A stretch of DNA of 64,000 nt from CAWGJC01 sp965276665. Its GTDB lineage: Bacteria > Pseudomonadota > Alphaproteobacteria > Acetobacterales > Acetobacteraceae. The notes below the pieces were generated by a model, which had not been told where the DNA came from, searched no databases, and was given only the letters and a program-made list of their open reading frames with translations. The stretch is taken from NCBI GenBank assembly GCA_965276665.1, contig OZ255620.1:2294001-2358000 (forward strand). The letters are read 5' to 3'. Of the stretch, positions 50,643 to 59,439 are shown piece by piece. A program made the translations under genes and the position numbers. The stretch's first letter is position 1; each line of letters opens with the position of its first letter.

Positions 50643-51601
50643 GGCGTCGCGAAATGGCATGAGGCGGCGTGCGCGTTGGCTTCGCGCAGCGGCGGTGGCT
50701 CGGCGCAGATCGCTTCTGCGCGGCGGCAGCGCAGGCGGTAGAGGCAGCCGCGCGGCAGGTGGGTGAGGTCGGGCGGCGCGCCGTCGTCACGCTTGCGGCC
50801 CGGGCCGAGGCGTTCGGGCGTCGCGTCGAGCAAGGCCTGCGTGTAGGGATGCGCGGGCGCCGCGAAGACCGCGTCCACCGGGCCCTGCTCCATCACCCGG
50901 CCGGCGAACATCACGGCGATGTCGTCGCAATACTGCGCGACCACGCCGAGATCGTGCGTGATGATGATCGCGCCGATCCTGCGCGCCCGGACGGAGGCGT
51001 GCAGCAGGTCGAGGATCTGCGCCTGCACCGTCACGTCGAGCCCGGTCGTCGGCTCGTCCGCGACCAGCAGATGCGGCTCGTTGATGAGCGCGAGAGCGAT
51101 CACGACGCGCTGCGCCATGCCGCCGGAGAGCTCGTGCGGCCAGGCGCGCATGCGCCGCGCGGGATCGGGGATGCCGACCGCGGCGAGCATCGCCTCGGCG
51201 CGGCGCGTCGCCTCCGCGACGGAGCGACGCGCATGGGCGCGCTGCGTGCGAACGAGTTGCCGGCCGATGCGCGCGAGCGGGTCGAGCGAAGTCTTGGCCG
51301 ACTGCACGACCAGCCCGATGCGGCCGCCGAGCACGCGCCGCCGCGCGGCCGCATCTAGCGCGAGCAGGTCATTCCCTTCGAACACTGCACGGCCACCGAC
51401 GACGCGCGCAGGGGAGCGCAGCAGGCCGAGGATGGAGGTGACGGTGAGCGATTTCCCCGCGCCGCTCTCACCGACCAGGCCGAGGATGCGGCCCTCGCCG
51501 AGATCGAAGGAGACGCCGTTCAGCGCGCGGGCCGCGACCACGCGGTCATAAGCGTCCCGCGTGACGAAATGCGTCTCCAGCCCGCGCACCGAAAGCAGCA
51601 T
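50639..51601 (-). CDS. Dipeptide/oligopeptide-type ABC ATPase (DppD/OppD-like)
   Basis: A 320-residue ATPase: Walker A GESGAGKS, LVVQSAKTSLDPL Q loop, signature LSGGMAQRVVIALAL, Walker B LLVADEPTTGLD, then the Cys-containing extension GCLYRLRCRRAEAIC. The ATG at 51599-51601 overlaps the permease stop (TGATG). It forms the ATPase pair with the following gene. Confidence 0.92.
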   Translation of the reverse strand: MLLSVRGLETHFVTRDAYDRVVAARALNGVSFDLGEGRILGLVGESGAGKSLTVTSILGLLRSPARVVGGRAVFEGNDLLALDAAARRRVLGGRIGLVVQSAKTSLDPLARIGRQLVRTQRAHARRSVAEATRRAEAMLAAVGIPDPARRMRAWPHELSGGMAQRVVIALALINEPHLLVADEPTTGLDVTVQAQILDLLHASVRARRIGAIIITHDLGVVAQYCDDIAVMFAGRVMEQGPVDAVFAAPAHPYTQALLDATPERLGPGRKRDDGAPPDLTHLPRGCLYRLRCRRAEAICAEPPPLREANAHAASCHFATP

Positions 51602-52482
51602 CAGCCCCCGCTGCGCCCGCGCGGGTCCAGCAGATCGGCAACGCCGTCGCCCGCGAGATTGAGGCCGAAGATCAGCACGATCAGCGCGAGGCCCGGAAAC
51701 ACGCCGATCCACCACTGGCCGGTGACCATGTATTCGGTGCCCTGGCGGATCATCGCGCCCCATTCGGGCGTCGGCGGCTGGATGCCGACGCCGAGGAAGG
51801 CGAGCGTCGCGGAGATGCGCACCGCCCAGGCCGCGCGCACGGTCGCCTGCGCGATGGTGCCCTGCAGGGCGTTCGGCATGAGGTGCACGAAGAGCAGGCG
51901 CCGCACCGGATTGCCGATGGCGACGGCGCACTCCATGAACGGCCCCTCGCGCAGGGCCAGCACCTCGGCGCGCACGATGCGGGCGAAGACGGGCGAGTCG
52001 AGGAAGCCGATCACCAGCACCATGTTGGTCAGCGTTCCGCCGGCCGCCGCAACGACGGCGATCGCCAGGATGATGCTCGGAAAGACTCGCAACGCGTCGA
52101 ACACGCGCATCACGCTTTCATCCACCCAGCCGCCGGCATAGCCGGTGAGCAGCCCGACCGGCACGCCGATCACCATCGCGAGCAGTACCGCAGGCACGGC
52201 GATACCGAAGGCATAGACGCTGCCGTAGATGACGCGCGAGAAGATATCCATGCCGTTGTTGTCGGTGCCGAGCCAGTGCACGGCGGACGGCGGCGACAGC
52301 GTGTGCGCCGCATCGGCCGAAACCGGGTTGTACGGCATCAGCCAGGGATGCAGCAGCGCGAGCAGCGCGAAGAAGAGCAGGATCAGCAGCCCGATCGTCG
52401 CTACCGGGCTGCGCCGCGCCAGGGCGCGCACGCGCCGCGCGAACGGGAAATCCGGCGGCGCCGCGACGAGGATGTCGCTCAT
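51601..52482 (-). CDS. Dipeptide-type ABC permease (DppC-like)
   Basis: A 293-residue inner-membrane permease: N-terminal DppC domain, HWLGTDNNGMDIFSRVIYGS, the EAA loop REGPFMECAVAIGNPVRRLLFVHLMPN and STRATEGY-like terminal GDGVADLLDPRGR. Six helices. Coupled on both sides: ATGA with the upstream permease and TGATG with the ATPase. Confidence 0.92.
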   Translation of the reverse strand: MSDILVAAPPDFPFARRVRALARRSPVATIGLLILLFFALLALLHPWLMPYNPVSADAAHTLSPPSAVHWLGTDNNGMDIFSRVIYGSVYAFGIAVPAVLLAMVIGVPVGLLTGYAGGWVDESVMRVFDALRVFPSIILAIAVVAAAGGTLTNMVLVIGFLDSPVFARIVRAEVLALREGPFMECAVAIGNPVRRLLFVHLMPNALQGTIAQATVRAAWAVRISATLAFLGVGIQPPTPEWGAMIRQGTEYMVTGQWWIGVFPGLALIVLIFGLNLAGDGVADLLDPRGRSGG

Positions 52483-53495
52483 GCCGCCCGCCGCGCCCGT
52501 GGCTCGATCGCCAGCACGATGAAATCGGTGATCAGGAACACCACGACGGAGAACAGCGCGAGCAGCAGGACGTAGCCCTGCACCACGCTGAAATCACCGC
52601 GCACGATGGCATCGAGTCCATACTGCCCGACGCCGTTCCAGGAGAAGACGTATTCGATCAGCGAGCTCGTGCCGATCAGCCCGGTAAGCTCGCCGCAGAT
52701 GAAGGTGATGATCGACACCGCCGCGCTGCGCAGCGCGATGCGGCGGATGCGCCGGCGCGAAAGGCCCTGCGCTCCGGCGAAGCGCACGTGGTCGGTGCCG
52801 AGCATGTCGAGCACGATGGCCCGCACCTGCTTGATGATCGGCGCCGCGCAGATGATTGCGACCGAAAGCACGGGCAGGACGAGCTGCGCCGCGGCGGACT
52901 GCACGACCTCCCAGTCGCCCGCGAGCATGCCGTCGATGACGTCGCTGCCGGTGACGGTCGGTGGTGGCGTCAGCATCAGGCTGAGCCGTCCCATCGCCGG
53001 GGGCGCCCAGTTCAGCTCCGCGAAGAAGATGAGCAGCATCAGGAGCCCAAGGAAGTAGGTCGGGATCGAGAAGCCGAACAGCGACAGCACGCGCGCCACC
53101 TGGTCGAAGATGCCACCACGATGCAGCGCGGAACGCAGCCCGACCGGAATGCCGACCAGGCAGCCCAGCGCGACGCCGAGGACGAGCAGCTCGAGCGAGG
53201 CCGGCACGCGGGTCAGCAGTTCGGTCGCCACCGGCTTGCCGCTGACCCAGGACTTGCCGAGATCGCCGTGCAGAACATGGTCGATCCAGATCAGGAACTG
53301 CACCGGCAGGGGACGGTCGAGCGCGTATTGCCGGCGCAGCATCGCGATCTCCTGCGCCGTTGCGGTCGGCCCGGCGATCGCCGCAGTCGGGTCCTGGCCG
53401 CCGACGCGGAGCAGACCGAAGGTGAGGATCGCCACCAGCACCAGCAGCGGGATCAGCAACACAAGGCGACGCAGCAGGAAGCGACCGACCGGCAC
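52479..53495 (-). CDS. Dipeptide-type ABC permease (DppB-like)
   Basis: A 338-residue permease: FLLRRLVLLIPLLVLVAILTFGLLRVGGQDP at the start, RRQYALDRPLPVQFLIWIDHVLHGDLGKSW, and the distal LTGLIGTSSLIEYVFSWNGVGQYGLDAI. The GTG start at 53495 lies ten bases after the binding-protein stop; no ATG fits. It forms the channel with the next permease. Confidence 0.9.
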   Translation of the reverse strand: MPVGRFLLRRLVLLIPLLVLVAILTFGLLRVGGQDPTAAIAGPTATAQEIAMLRRQYALDRPLPVQFLIWIDHVLHGDLGKSWVSGKPVATELLTRVPASLELLVLGVALGCLVGIPVGLRSALHRGGIFDQVARVLSLFGFSIPTYFLGLLMLLIFFAELNWAPPAMGRLSLMLTPPPTVTGSDVIDGMLAGDWEVVQSAAAQLVLPVLSVAIICAAPIIKQVRAIVLDMLGTDHVRFAGAQGLSRRRIRRIALRSAAVSIITFICGELTGLIGTSSLIEYVFSWNGVGQYGLDAIVRGDFSVVQGYVLLLALFSVVVFLITDFIVLAIEPRARRAA

Positions 53496-53505
53496 GCGTA
53501 AGACC

Positions 53506-55101
53506 TCAGCCGGCGCGCAGGTTGACCCAGCGCTCGTGCTCGTCCGGATAGGGCACCCAGCCGCTGATGCCCGGCCCCATCGCCTCGTAGAGCTGCGCAT
53601 AGGCCGTCAGGACCCAGGGCGCGTCGTCCATCCAGATCTTCTGCGCCTGCTTCATCATCTCATCGCGCGCCGCGGCATCAAGGGAGCTGCGCGCCTGCGC
53701 GAGCAGCGCGTCGAGTTCCGGGTTGGAATATTTGCAGCGGTTCGAGACGCCCTTGGTGTCGGCGAGAAGCGACATCGTGTAGGCGGGATCGAGCACGATC
53801 GGGCCGTCCTCATAGGTGAAGAACGGCATGTCCTGCTTCGCCGGCGCGGCGCGGGCGTTCATCTCGGTGGGCGTGATGTGGCGCAGATGCACGGTGACGC
53901 CGATGCTCTTGAGCTGGTCCGCCACCTGCACCGCCATCTGCTCCTCCCACCACGCGACGTCGGAGAAGAGGAGCTCCTGCTCCATGCCGTTTGGGAAGCC
54001 GGCGGCGGCGAGCAGGGCGCGGCCCTTGTCGGGGTGGAAGCCGTAATCGAAGAAGGACGGATCGTAGTCGCCGACGACCGGCGGCACGACGGAGAGCGCA
54101 GGCTGCCCGGTGCCGAGCAGGATCGACTGCACGAGCTTCGACTGGTCGATGCCGAAATTGAAGGCCTGGCGCACGCGCGCGTCGTCGAACGGCTTCATCG
54201 CGCAGTTCATGCGCACCGACATCATGGCGCGTCCGGCAACACCTTCCACCTTCACCCGCTTGTCGCTGCGCAGGTCGATCACCTGCTGCACGTTCGGGCG
54301 GTCGATCCATTGCACGACGCCGCTGCGCAGCAGCGTGATGCGCGAGGCGGCGGACGGCACCGCGCGGTAGATCACGCGCCCGAAATAGGGCGCGCCGCGG
54401 AAGTAGTTGGGGTTGGCGACGAACACCGCCTCCTCGCCGGGGCGCACGCTCTGCACCGTGTAGGCGCCGTAGCCCGCCGTGTTGGTGAGCATCCAGTTGA
54501 TCGCCCAGGGATCGTCCGCCGTCGCGTGCTTCTTCGCCTCGGTGCTGTCGTAGATCGAGGGGGTGTAGAGCGTCAGGCAGGCGAGGAAGATCGAGGAGGG
54601 GGCCGAGAGCGTGAACTCCACCTCCTTCGGCGAGAGCGCCTTTACGGCGGTGACGTTGGCGACGTTCGCGATGAAGTTGCCGGTGCGCTTCTGCGCGAAG
54701 CTCTTGTTCCAGCCCCATTCCACGTCGGCCGCGGAAAGCTCGGTGCCGTACGGGCTCTTCACGCCGGAGCGCAGCGTGAACACCCAGCGCTTGCCGCCGT
54801 CCGAGCTTTCCCATTTCTCGGCGAGATGCGGCTCGATCTTCGTGGGGTCGAGATAGGGGCGGCCGTTCTGCGTCACCTGGCCGTAGCGGACCAGTCCTTC
54901 ATAGGTCTGCACGACGGTGCCCTGCGTGCCCGGGCGCAGCACGTCGCCGTCGAAGCCTTCCGGGGTCCCCGGCTCGGCGAGGATGAGCGTCTTGGCCTGC
55001 TGCGCCTCGGCCTGCCGGCTGGTCAGGCTGAGATAGGCGGGCGCGCCGAGTGTCACCAGCCCCGCCGAACCCTGGAGGATGCCGCGCCGCGTAACCGTCA
55101 T
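53506..55101 (-). CDS. Peptide/nickel-type ABC periplasmic binding protein
   Basis: A 531-residue exported binding protein with a twin-arginine signal (TRRGILQGSAGLVTLGAPAYL), so it is likely folded before export by Tat. The mature chain shows family-5 solute-binding features: LVRYGQVTQNGRPYLDPTKIEPHLAEKWESSDGGKRWVFTLRSGVKSPYGTELSAADVEWGWNKSF and FNFGIDQSKLVQSILLGTGQPA. The ligand could be a peptide, opine, or another organic amide; downstream flavoenzymes suggest an N-containing organic acid. It lies 50 bp after the DUF2848 gene. Confidence 0.9.
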   Translation of the reverse strand: MTVTRRGILQGSAGLVTLGAPAYLSLTSRQAEAQQAKTLILAEPGTPEGFDGDVLRPGTQGTVVQTYEGLVRYGQVTQNGRPYLDPTKIEPHLAEKWESSDGGKRWVFTLRSGVKSPYGTELSAADVEWGWNKSFAQKRTGNFIANVANVTAVKALSPKEVEFTLSAPSSIFLACLTLYTPSIYDSTEAKKHATADDPWAINWMLTNTAGYGAYTVQSVRPGEEAVFVANPNYFRGAPYFGRVIYRAVPSAASRITLLRSGVVQWIDRPNVQQVIDLRSDKRVKVEGVAGRAMMSVRMNCAMKPFDDARVRQAFNFGIDQSKLVQSILLGTGQPALSVVPPVVGDYDPSFFDYGFHPDKGRALLAAAGFPNGMEQELLFSDVAWWEEQMAVQVADQLKSIGVTVHLRHITPTEMNARAAPAKQDMPFFTYEDGPIVLDPAYTMSLLADTKGVSNRCKYSNPELDALLAQARSSLDAAARDEMMKQAQKIWMDDAPWVLTAYAQLYEAMGPGISGWVPYPDEHERWVNLRAG

Positions 55102-55150
55102 GATGGTGCTCCTGAAAGGCCGCGCCGCGGCGCGGGGTGGCGACGCACGA

Positions 55151-55903
55151 TCAGCGCGCGGGATTGTGCAGCGGGATGCGGAATTCCGGCGCGATCTCCT
55201 GCATCATGTCGATCACGTCGTAACCGTGACCGATGCTGCGTCCCGAAATCGGGTCGCTCAGGGAGAATTCCCAGCGCCTGCCGAAGCCCAGCTTCTTGTC
55301 GAGGCTGACATAGGTGCCGCCGAACACGATGAGCCCGTGTCGCGGCAGCCCAGGCGCGCGTTCGTGCACGATGCGCAGCATGTCCTCGGGTTTCAGGAAG
55401 GCCGCGGTGCCGACATCCTGGTAAGCGCGCCCGTCGACCGAGGAACGCAGCACGAAACGGTCCCAGTCCGCCGCGACCTCGTCATAGGGCCATAGCACCG
55501 GCGCGAGCACGTTTGCGCAGGCCTGCTTCGACCAGACGATGCTCGTTCGCTCGAGCGCGCGATCCGTATGGTCGCTGCCGACGCCGACATAGAGCCGGTC
55601 CGCCATCAGCAGCACGATCTCGACCTCGCCCGAGCTGTCCGCGCCGTGCACGTGCACGGCGTCCCCGGTGGAAAGCGCGAGCCGGGCGATCGGATAGATG
55701 CGCGGCGCCGGCACCGCGAAGGCGATGTTGATGCCGTCCTTCGCGACTTCCTGCTGGTGCGCTGCGGCCGATTCGCTTTCGCGCGTGGCGGAGCCGAGAT
55801 TGACCATGCGGTCGATCGCAAAGCGCGCGGGGCGACGCTCCTGGCGCGTCTCGATCACGACGTCGATGCTGAACGACGCTTGGCGCGCTGCAGGAACATC
55901 CAT
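55151..55903 (-). CDS. DUF2848 (fumarylacetoacetate hydrolase-like) protein
   Basis: A 250-residue protein recognised as DUF2848: GSATRESESAAAHQQEVAKDGI, GSDHTDRALERTSIVWSKQACANVLAPVLWPYDEVAADWD and GLIVFGGTYVSLDKKLGFGRRWEFSLSDP. These proteins carry an FAH-like fold and often sit with amide or purine-degradation genes; their reaction is not established. It is the first gene of the importer operon, with a GGGAG site about eleven bases before ATG 55903. A promoter and inverted repeat lie just upstream. Confidence 0.85.
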   Translation of the reverse strand: MDVPAARQASFSIDVVIETRQERRPARFAIDRMVNLGSATRESESAAAHQQEVAKDGINIAFAVPAPRIYPIARLALSTGDAVHVHGADSSGEVEIVLLMADRLYVGVGSDHTDRALERTSIVWSKQACANVLAPVLWPYDEVAADWDRFVLRSSVDGRAYQDVGTAAFLKPEDMLRIVHERAPGLPRHGLIVFGGTYVSLDKKLGFGRRWEFSLSDPISGRSIGHGYDVIDMMQEIAPEFRIPLHNPAR

Positions 55904-55936
55904 GCGGCAATCGTCTCCCATCAGTCCGGCCCGCGC

Positions 55937-55965
55937 ATTAGCGAATTGCATAGCTGTCCTGTCAA
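55937..55965 (-). promoter_or_regulatory. Promoter of the DUF2848-importer operon
   Basis: On the minus strand a consensus TTGACA (55965-55960) is followed, 17 bases later, by GCTAAT (55942-55937). The predicted start is near 55930, about 28 bases before the DUF2848 ATG. A 32-bp inverted repeat overlaps both elements, so the promoter is probably repressible. Confidence 0.62.
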
Positions 55966-55975
55966 CCATACAATT
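55944..55975. promoter_or_regulatory. 32-bp imperfect inverted repeat, candidate operator
   Basis: The sequence has the form AATTGNATRG-N12-CYATNCAATT, eight of ten outer positions symmetric, and spans the -35 of the divergent operon. It lies between the DUF2848 operon and the isochorismatase gene and could control both. The regulator is not evident in the adjacent genes. Confidence 0.5.
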
Positions 55976-56035
55976 GGGCCGTGAAGTCGGAACGGAGCCT
56001 TGCGCCGCGTGACGGGACAGGACGGTGATGCGCAG

Positions 56036-56686
56036 ATGAGAGCGACCGTTCCCGACGGCACGGCTCCCACGGGCGGGCTGGTGGACATCATTGCCGCCGA
56101 GAGCGCGCTCGTCATCATCGACATGCAGAACGATTTCTGCATGCCGGACGGGTTCTACGGCAGGCAGGGCCGGGACATTTCCCGATTGCGCGATGCGATC
56201 GCGCCCACCGCCACCCTGCTGGCCCGGGCCCGCGCGAACGGGATGACCATCGCGTTCACCCGCCTCGTCCACGATCCGGCGCGTGGCGCGATGGAAGAAC
56301 GGCACCGCATCCTGCCGCTGCGCTGGTCCGCCGCCGGCGACCGCCTGATGCCGGGCACCTGGGGCAGCGAGGTGATCGACGCGCTAGCGCCGCTTCCCGG
56401 CGAGATCGTCGTCGACAAGCACGGCTATTCCGCCTTCGAGGAGACCGGCCTGGAACGCGAGCTTCGGGCGCGCGGCGTGCGGACGCTCGTCTTCGCCGGC
56501 GTCGTCACCTATGCCTGCGTGCTGGCCTCCGCCTTCGCGGCGTTCGATCGTGGGTTCGACGTGCTGATCGCGCGGGAATCGGTCGGTTCGTGGGTCGACC
56601 GGCTCGGCGATGCGACGCACGAAATCGTCGAGTTCCTGCTTGGCCGCAGCCTGCCCTCGGAGCGGATCGCGATCACGCCCGGATGA
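56036..56686 (+). CDS. Isochorismatase-family cysteine hydrolase
   Basis: A 216-residue hydrolase with the complete catalytic triad of the family: Asp29 in VIIDMQNDF, Lys128 in VVDKHGYSAF and Cys161 in GVVTYACV, where the preceding peptide forms the cis bond. Relatives include nicotinamidase, biuret and ureidoacrylate amidohydrolases, so an amide or ureide substrate is likely. It is divergent from the DUF2848 importer operon across a shared operator-like repeat. The ATG at 56036 is chosen; a TTG further upstream is possible. Confidence 0.88.
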   Translation: MRATVPDGTAPTGGLVDIIAAESALVIIDMQNDFCMPDGFYGRQGRDISRLRDAIAPTATLLARARANGMTIAFTRLVHDPARGAMEERHRILPLRWSAAGDRLMPGTWGSEVIDALAPLPGEIVVDKHGYSAFEETGLERELRARGVRTLVFAGVVTYACVLASAFAAFDRGFDVLIARESVGSWVDRLGDATHEIVEFLLGRSLPSERIAITPG

Positions 56687-56717
56687 TCCCGGCGATCATC
56701 ATGCGGGCGCGTGCCGG

Positions 56718-57380
56718 CTATCCCGCGGTGCCGTCCGGGCTTGCGAGCAGCCGCGCCACGCAGGCGACGCGCTCCTCGCCGAATGCATCGGACCAGTCAT
56801 CCGCGCGCTCGCCGTAGCGCAGCCCGATCCAGTCGAGGCCAAGCGGGTTCAGCGACGCCGTGCTCTGCCGCCACGGCCCGTCTGTCCGGCCGGTGAAATG
56901 CTTGTGCACGACCTCTTCCACCTGCCAGGCGAGGTCGAACCCGGCCGGCGCCGGGCCGGTTCCACCGCTGATCCGCGCGAGCCGCGTCGCCTGCCGCTCC
57001 GTGGATTGCACCGGCCGCATCAGGAACGCATAGGCGAAGAGCGGGCCCGGCCTCGCGCCCTGATAACCCCAGAGCCGCACCCATTCCGTGCGGAAACGGT
57101 CGAGATCCGCATTGAACCAGACGCGCTCGAGGTCGTCCGGCGCGGCGAGCCCGAGGAAGTCGAGATACGCATAGCCGAGCGGCGCGCCGGTGATCACCCG
57201 CTCGATTTCCCAATTGGCGTAGTGCCGGATCCCGGGGGTCGCGTTGAAGAACGGGTTGTCGACCTCGCGCAGCCATTTTTCGTAGCCGCGCTCCTTCTCG
57301 CCGGGGCCGGGCGTGTAGGTGATGAAGACGACGGACGGACACTGCGCGAGCGTCCGCGCCTCAGAGTGCGTTCGCGACAT
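56718..57380 (-). CDS. Unknown protein, probable dimeric alpha+beta barrel
   Basis: A 220-residue protein with no recognised family. The first half (VVFITYTPGPGEKERGYEKWLREVDNPFFNATPGIRHYANWEIERV) looks like an EthD/dimeric alpha-beta-barrel module, with Trp/Tyr-rich middle segments (WVRLWGY) and a helical end. It has no signal peptide. It overlaps the upstream flavoenzyme's 3' end by 20 bases on the same strand, so it is translationally coupled to it and likely works in the same pathway. Confidence 0.6.
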   Translation of the reverse strand: MSRTHSEARTLAQCPSVVFITYTPGPGEKERGYEKWLREVDNPFFNATPGIRHYANWEIERVITGAPLGYAYLDFLGLAAPDDLERVWFNADLDRFRTEWVRLWGYQGARPGPLFAYAFLMRPVQSTERQATRLARISGGTGPAPAGFDLAWQVEEVVHKHFTGRTDGPWRQSTASLNPLGLDWIGLRYGERADDWSDAFGEERVACVARLLASPDGTAG

Positions 57381-59301
57381 CGTGGCCTTCCCTGATTGCC
57401 GCCAGCATGGTGCGGGGCGCGCGGCAATCGCCCACCGCATGGACCTCGACGCCCCGCGCGCGCAGCGCCTCGCCCAGCGCGTCCTGCGCCACGCGCGGCG
57501 TCGCGTAGGCAAGCAGCGCAATGCCGGGGATCGTGCGCTCCTCGAGCGTGAAGACGTGCCGCAGCGTGACGGTCCCGTCCGCGAACCCGGCGAGCTCCGC
57601 GAAGGTCACGGTCTCGATTGACTTGCGCGCGAACAGCCGCGCCTGCACCCGCTGCCGCGTCACGATCGGCAGGTCGCGCGCGAAGGCCTCGCGCGGCGTG
57701 ACCAGCAGGACGGCATCGTACGTCGCCGCCAGGAGCTCGGCGGCATCGTAGGTGCCGGCGCTTCCGTCGCAATCGTAGAGGACCGCCCTGCCGCGACGGC
57801 GGCCGGGATTCGACCACAGAATGTCCGCGACCGCGTCCCGCACATCCGTTCCGGCCGCCGGCAGCATGCGCGACCCGGTCGCCAGCACGACGATTTCGGG
57901 CGTCAGCGCCAGCACATCCTCGACCGAGGCTTGTCGGCCCAGGCGGAAGGTCACGCCCGCCTCGCGAGCCGCCCTCTCGCGCGGTGCGACGGCGCGCGCG
58001 AGCGTCTCGCAGCCGGAGATCGCCGCGTTCAGCCCGCATTTGCCGCCGACGCGCGCCGATGCTCCCAGCAGCGTCACCGCATGGCCGCGCCGGGCTGCGA
58101 TGGCGGCCGCCTCCAACCCTGCCACGCCGGCGCCGACGACCACGACCCGACGCCGGACCACGGCAGGCTCCGGCCGCCAGTCGAGCTCGTCCTCCGTGCG
58201 CAATCGCGGATTGACGTCGCACAGCACCGGCTCGGCCCCGTCGATGGTTGCCCAGCACGTGTTGCCGACGACGCAGAGCTGGATCCGGTCCGCCGCGCCG
58301 GCCCGCGCCTTGGGCAACCAGCCGGCATCGGCCAGCAGCGCCCGGCCCAGCATCACCGCGTCGGCCGCGCCCTCCGCCAGCAGAGCCTCCGCGTCATCCG
58401 GCGTGGCGACGCCGCCGACGGCCAACACCGGCGTGCCGGCGGCGGCGCCGCGCATGCGGCGGGTGAGGTCCCGGTAGGGCAGCGGCGCGTGCGAGCGGTC
58501 CGGCACGTGCATGTAGAGCGAACGCGGATGGTGCGCGCCCTGCGCGATCGCCAAGTAGTCGGCGAGCGGCGCGAGATGCCGCACGGTCTGCTCCGCCACG
58601 TCCGGCCGGATGCCGCCGGGCACGCCGTCATCACCGGGCAGCTTGAGGCCGAGGATGAAGCCCGCGCCGCAGGCCTCGCGGATCGCCGCGCACAGCTCGC
58701 CCACGATCAGCGCCCGCCCGGCGAGGCCGCCGCCATAGCGGTCCTCGCGCCGGTTCGCCTGCGGCGAGAGGAACTGGTGCAGCAGGTGCCCGTGCGCGCA
58801 GGAGAGCTCGACGCCGCTGAAGCCCGCGCGCTGCAGGCGGCGCGCGGTGCCGGCGAATTCCTCCACCAGCCGGGCGATCTCGTCGATGCCCAGGGGGCGC
58901 GGCACCACCCAGCTCAGATCGTCCGGCAGCGCGCTCGGCCCGACCGTGTCCGCGTGCCGGCCGGCGCGGCGGAAGCCGCGGCCGGGGTCCATCAACTGGC
59001 CGACGAGCCGGCACCCGTTGCCCTCGACCGCCTCGGCCCAGCGCTGCAGTCCGGGAAGATTGGCTTCGTCATACGCATGCACGCGCCCGCCCGGCCGCTG
59101 CCGCGAATGGGAGGACAGCGCCTCCGACACGATCATGCCGATGCCGCTGCGCGCGCGGTTGCGGTGGAGCGCGACCAGCGCGTCCGTCACCGCCCCGCCG
59201 ACGGATGCGATCGAGGTTAGCGCGCTCATCGCCACGCGGTTCGGCAGCGCGACCGATCCGATGCGGATCGGCGCAAGGAGATGTGGAAACGGCTCAGCCA
59301 C
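57361..59301 (-). CDS. Trimethylamine-dehydrogenase-like FMN/FAD/Fe-S flavoenzyme (second)
   Basis: A 646-residue enzyme of the same class as the one at 47662, with an OYE barrel (LLAPIRIGSVALPNRVAMSALTSIAS, HGHLLHQFLSPQANRREDRYGG) and an FAD/NAD domain (VVVVGAGVAGLEAAAIAARRGHAVTLLGASARVGGK). Here the Fe-S motif is Cys343, Gly346, Cys349, Cys361: again CxxCxxC-x11-C spacing with the second Cys replaced, this time by Gly. The middle-domain His in SCAHGH replaces the usual HAAHGYL, so the active site differs. It may act as a distinct demethylase or reductase on a related compound. Confidence 0.86.
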   Translation of the reverse strand: MAEPFPHLLAPIRIGSVALPNRVAMSALTSIASVGGAVTDALVALHRNRARSGIGMIVSEALSSHSRQRPGGRVHAYDEANLPGLQRWAEAVEGNGCRLVGQLMDPGRGFRRAGRHADTVGPSALPDDLSWVVPRPLGIDEIARLVEEFAGTARRLQRAGFSGVELSCAHGHLLHQFLSPQANRREDRYGGGLAGRALIVGELCAAIREACGAGFILGLKLPGDDGVPGGIRPDVAEQTVRHLAPLADYLAIAQGAHHPRSLYMHVPDRSHAPLPYRDLTRRMRGAAAGTPVLAVGGVATPDDAEALLAEGAADAVMLGRALLADAGWLPKARAGAADRIQLCVVGNTCWATIDGAEPVLCDVNPRLRTEDELDWRPEPAVVRRRVVVVGAGVAGLEAAAIAARRGHAVTLLGASARVGGKCGLNAAISGCETLARAVAPRERAAREAGVTFRLGRQASVEDVLALTPEIVVLATGSRMLPAAGTDVRDAVADILWSNPGRRRGRAVLYDCDGSAGTYDAAELLAATYDAVLLVTPREAFARDLPIVTRQRVQARLFARKSIETVTFAELAGFADGTVTLRHVFTLEERTIPGIALLAYATPRVAQDALGEALRARGVEVHAVGDCRAPRTMLAAIREGHDVANAL

Positions 59302-59324
59302 GGATTATCGCCCCCCGCGCGGTT

Positions 59325-59430
59325 TAGAGCATCACCCGTTCGAACGGAATCGTTCGAGCGGATGCAGATGCTCGCCGAAACAAAGAGCTAGGCCCGTGGA
59401 GTGAGCGAATGCGAACGGAACATGCTCTAG
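59325..59430. mobile_element. Palindromic repeat element, copy 1
   Basis: A 106-bp element bounded by TAGAGCAT and its complement ATGCTCTA, with an inner self-complementary CGTTCGAACG. Its reverse complement matches copy 2 at 60771-60864 along most of its length, including CATTCGCTCACTCCAC and CAGCTCTTTGTTT-like blocks. It fills most of the 138-bp gap between the divergent flavoenzyme genes and so lies in their promoter space. Confidence 0.85.
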
Positions 59431-59439
59431 ACTGTCGCG

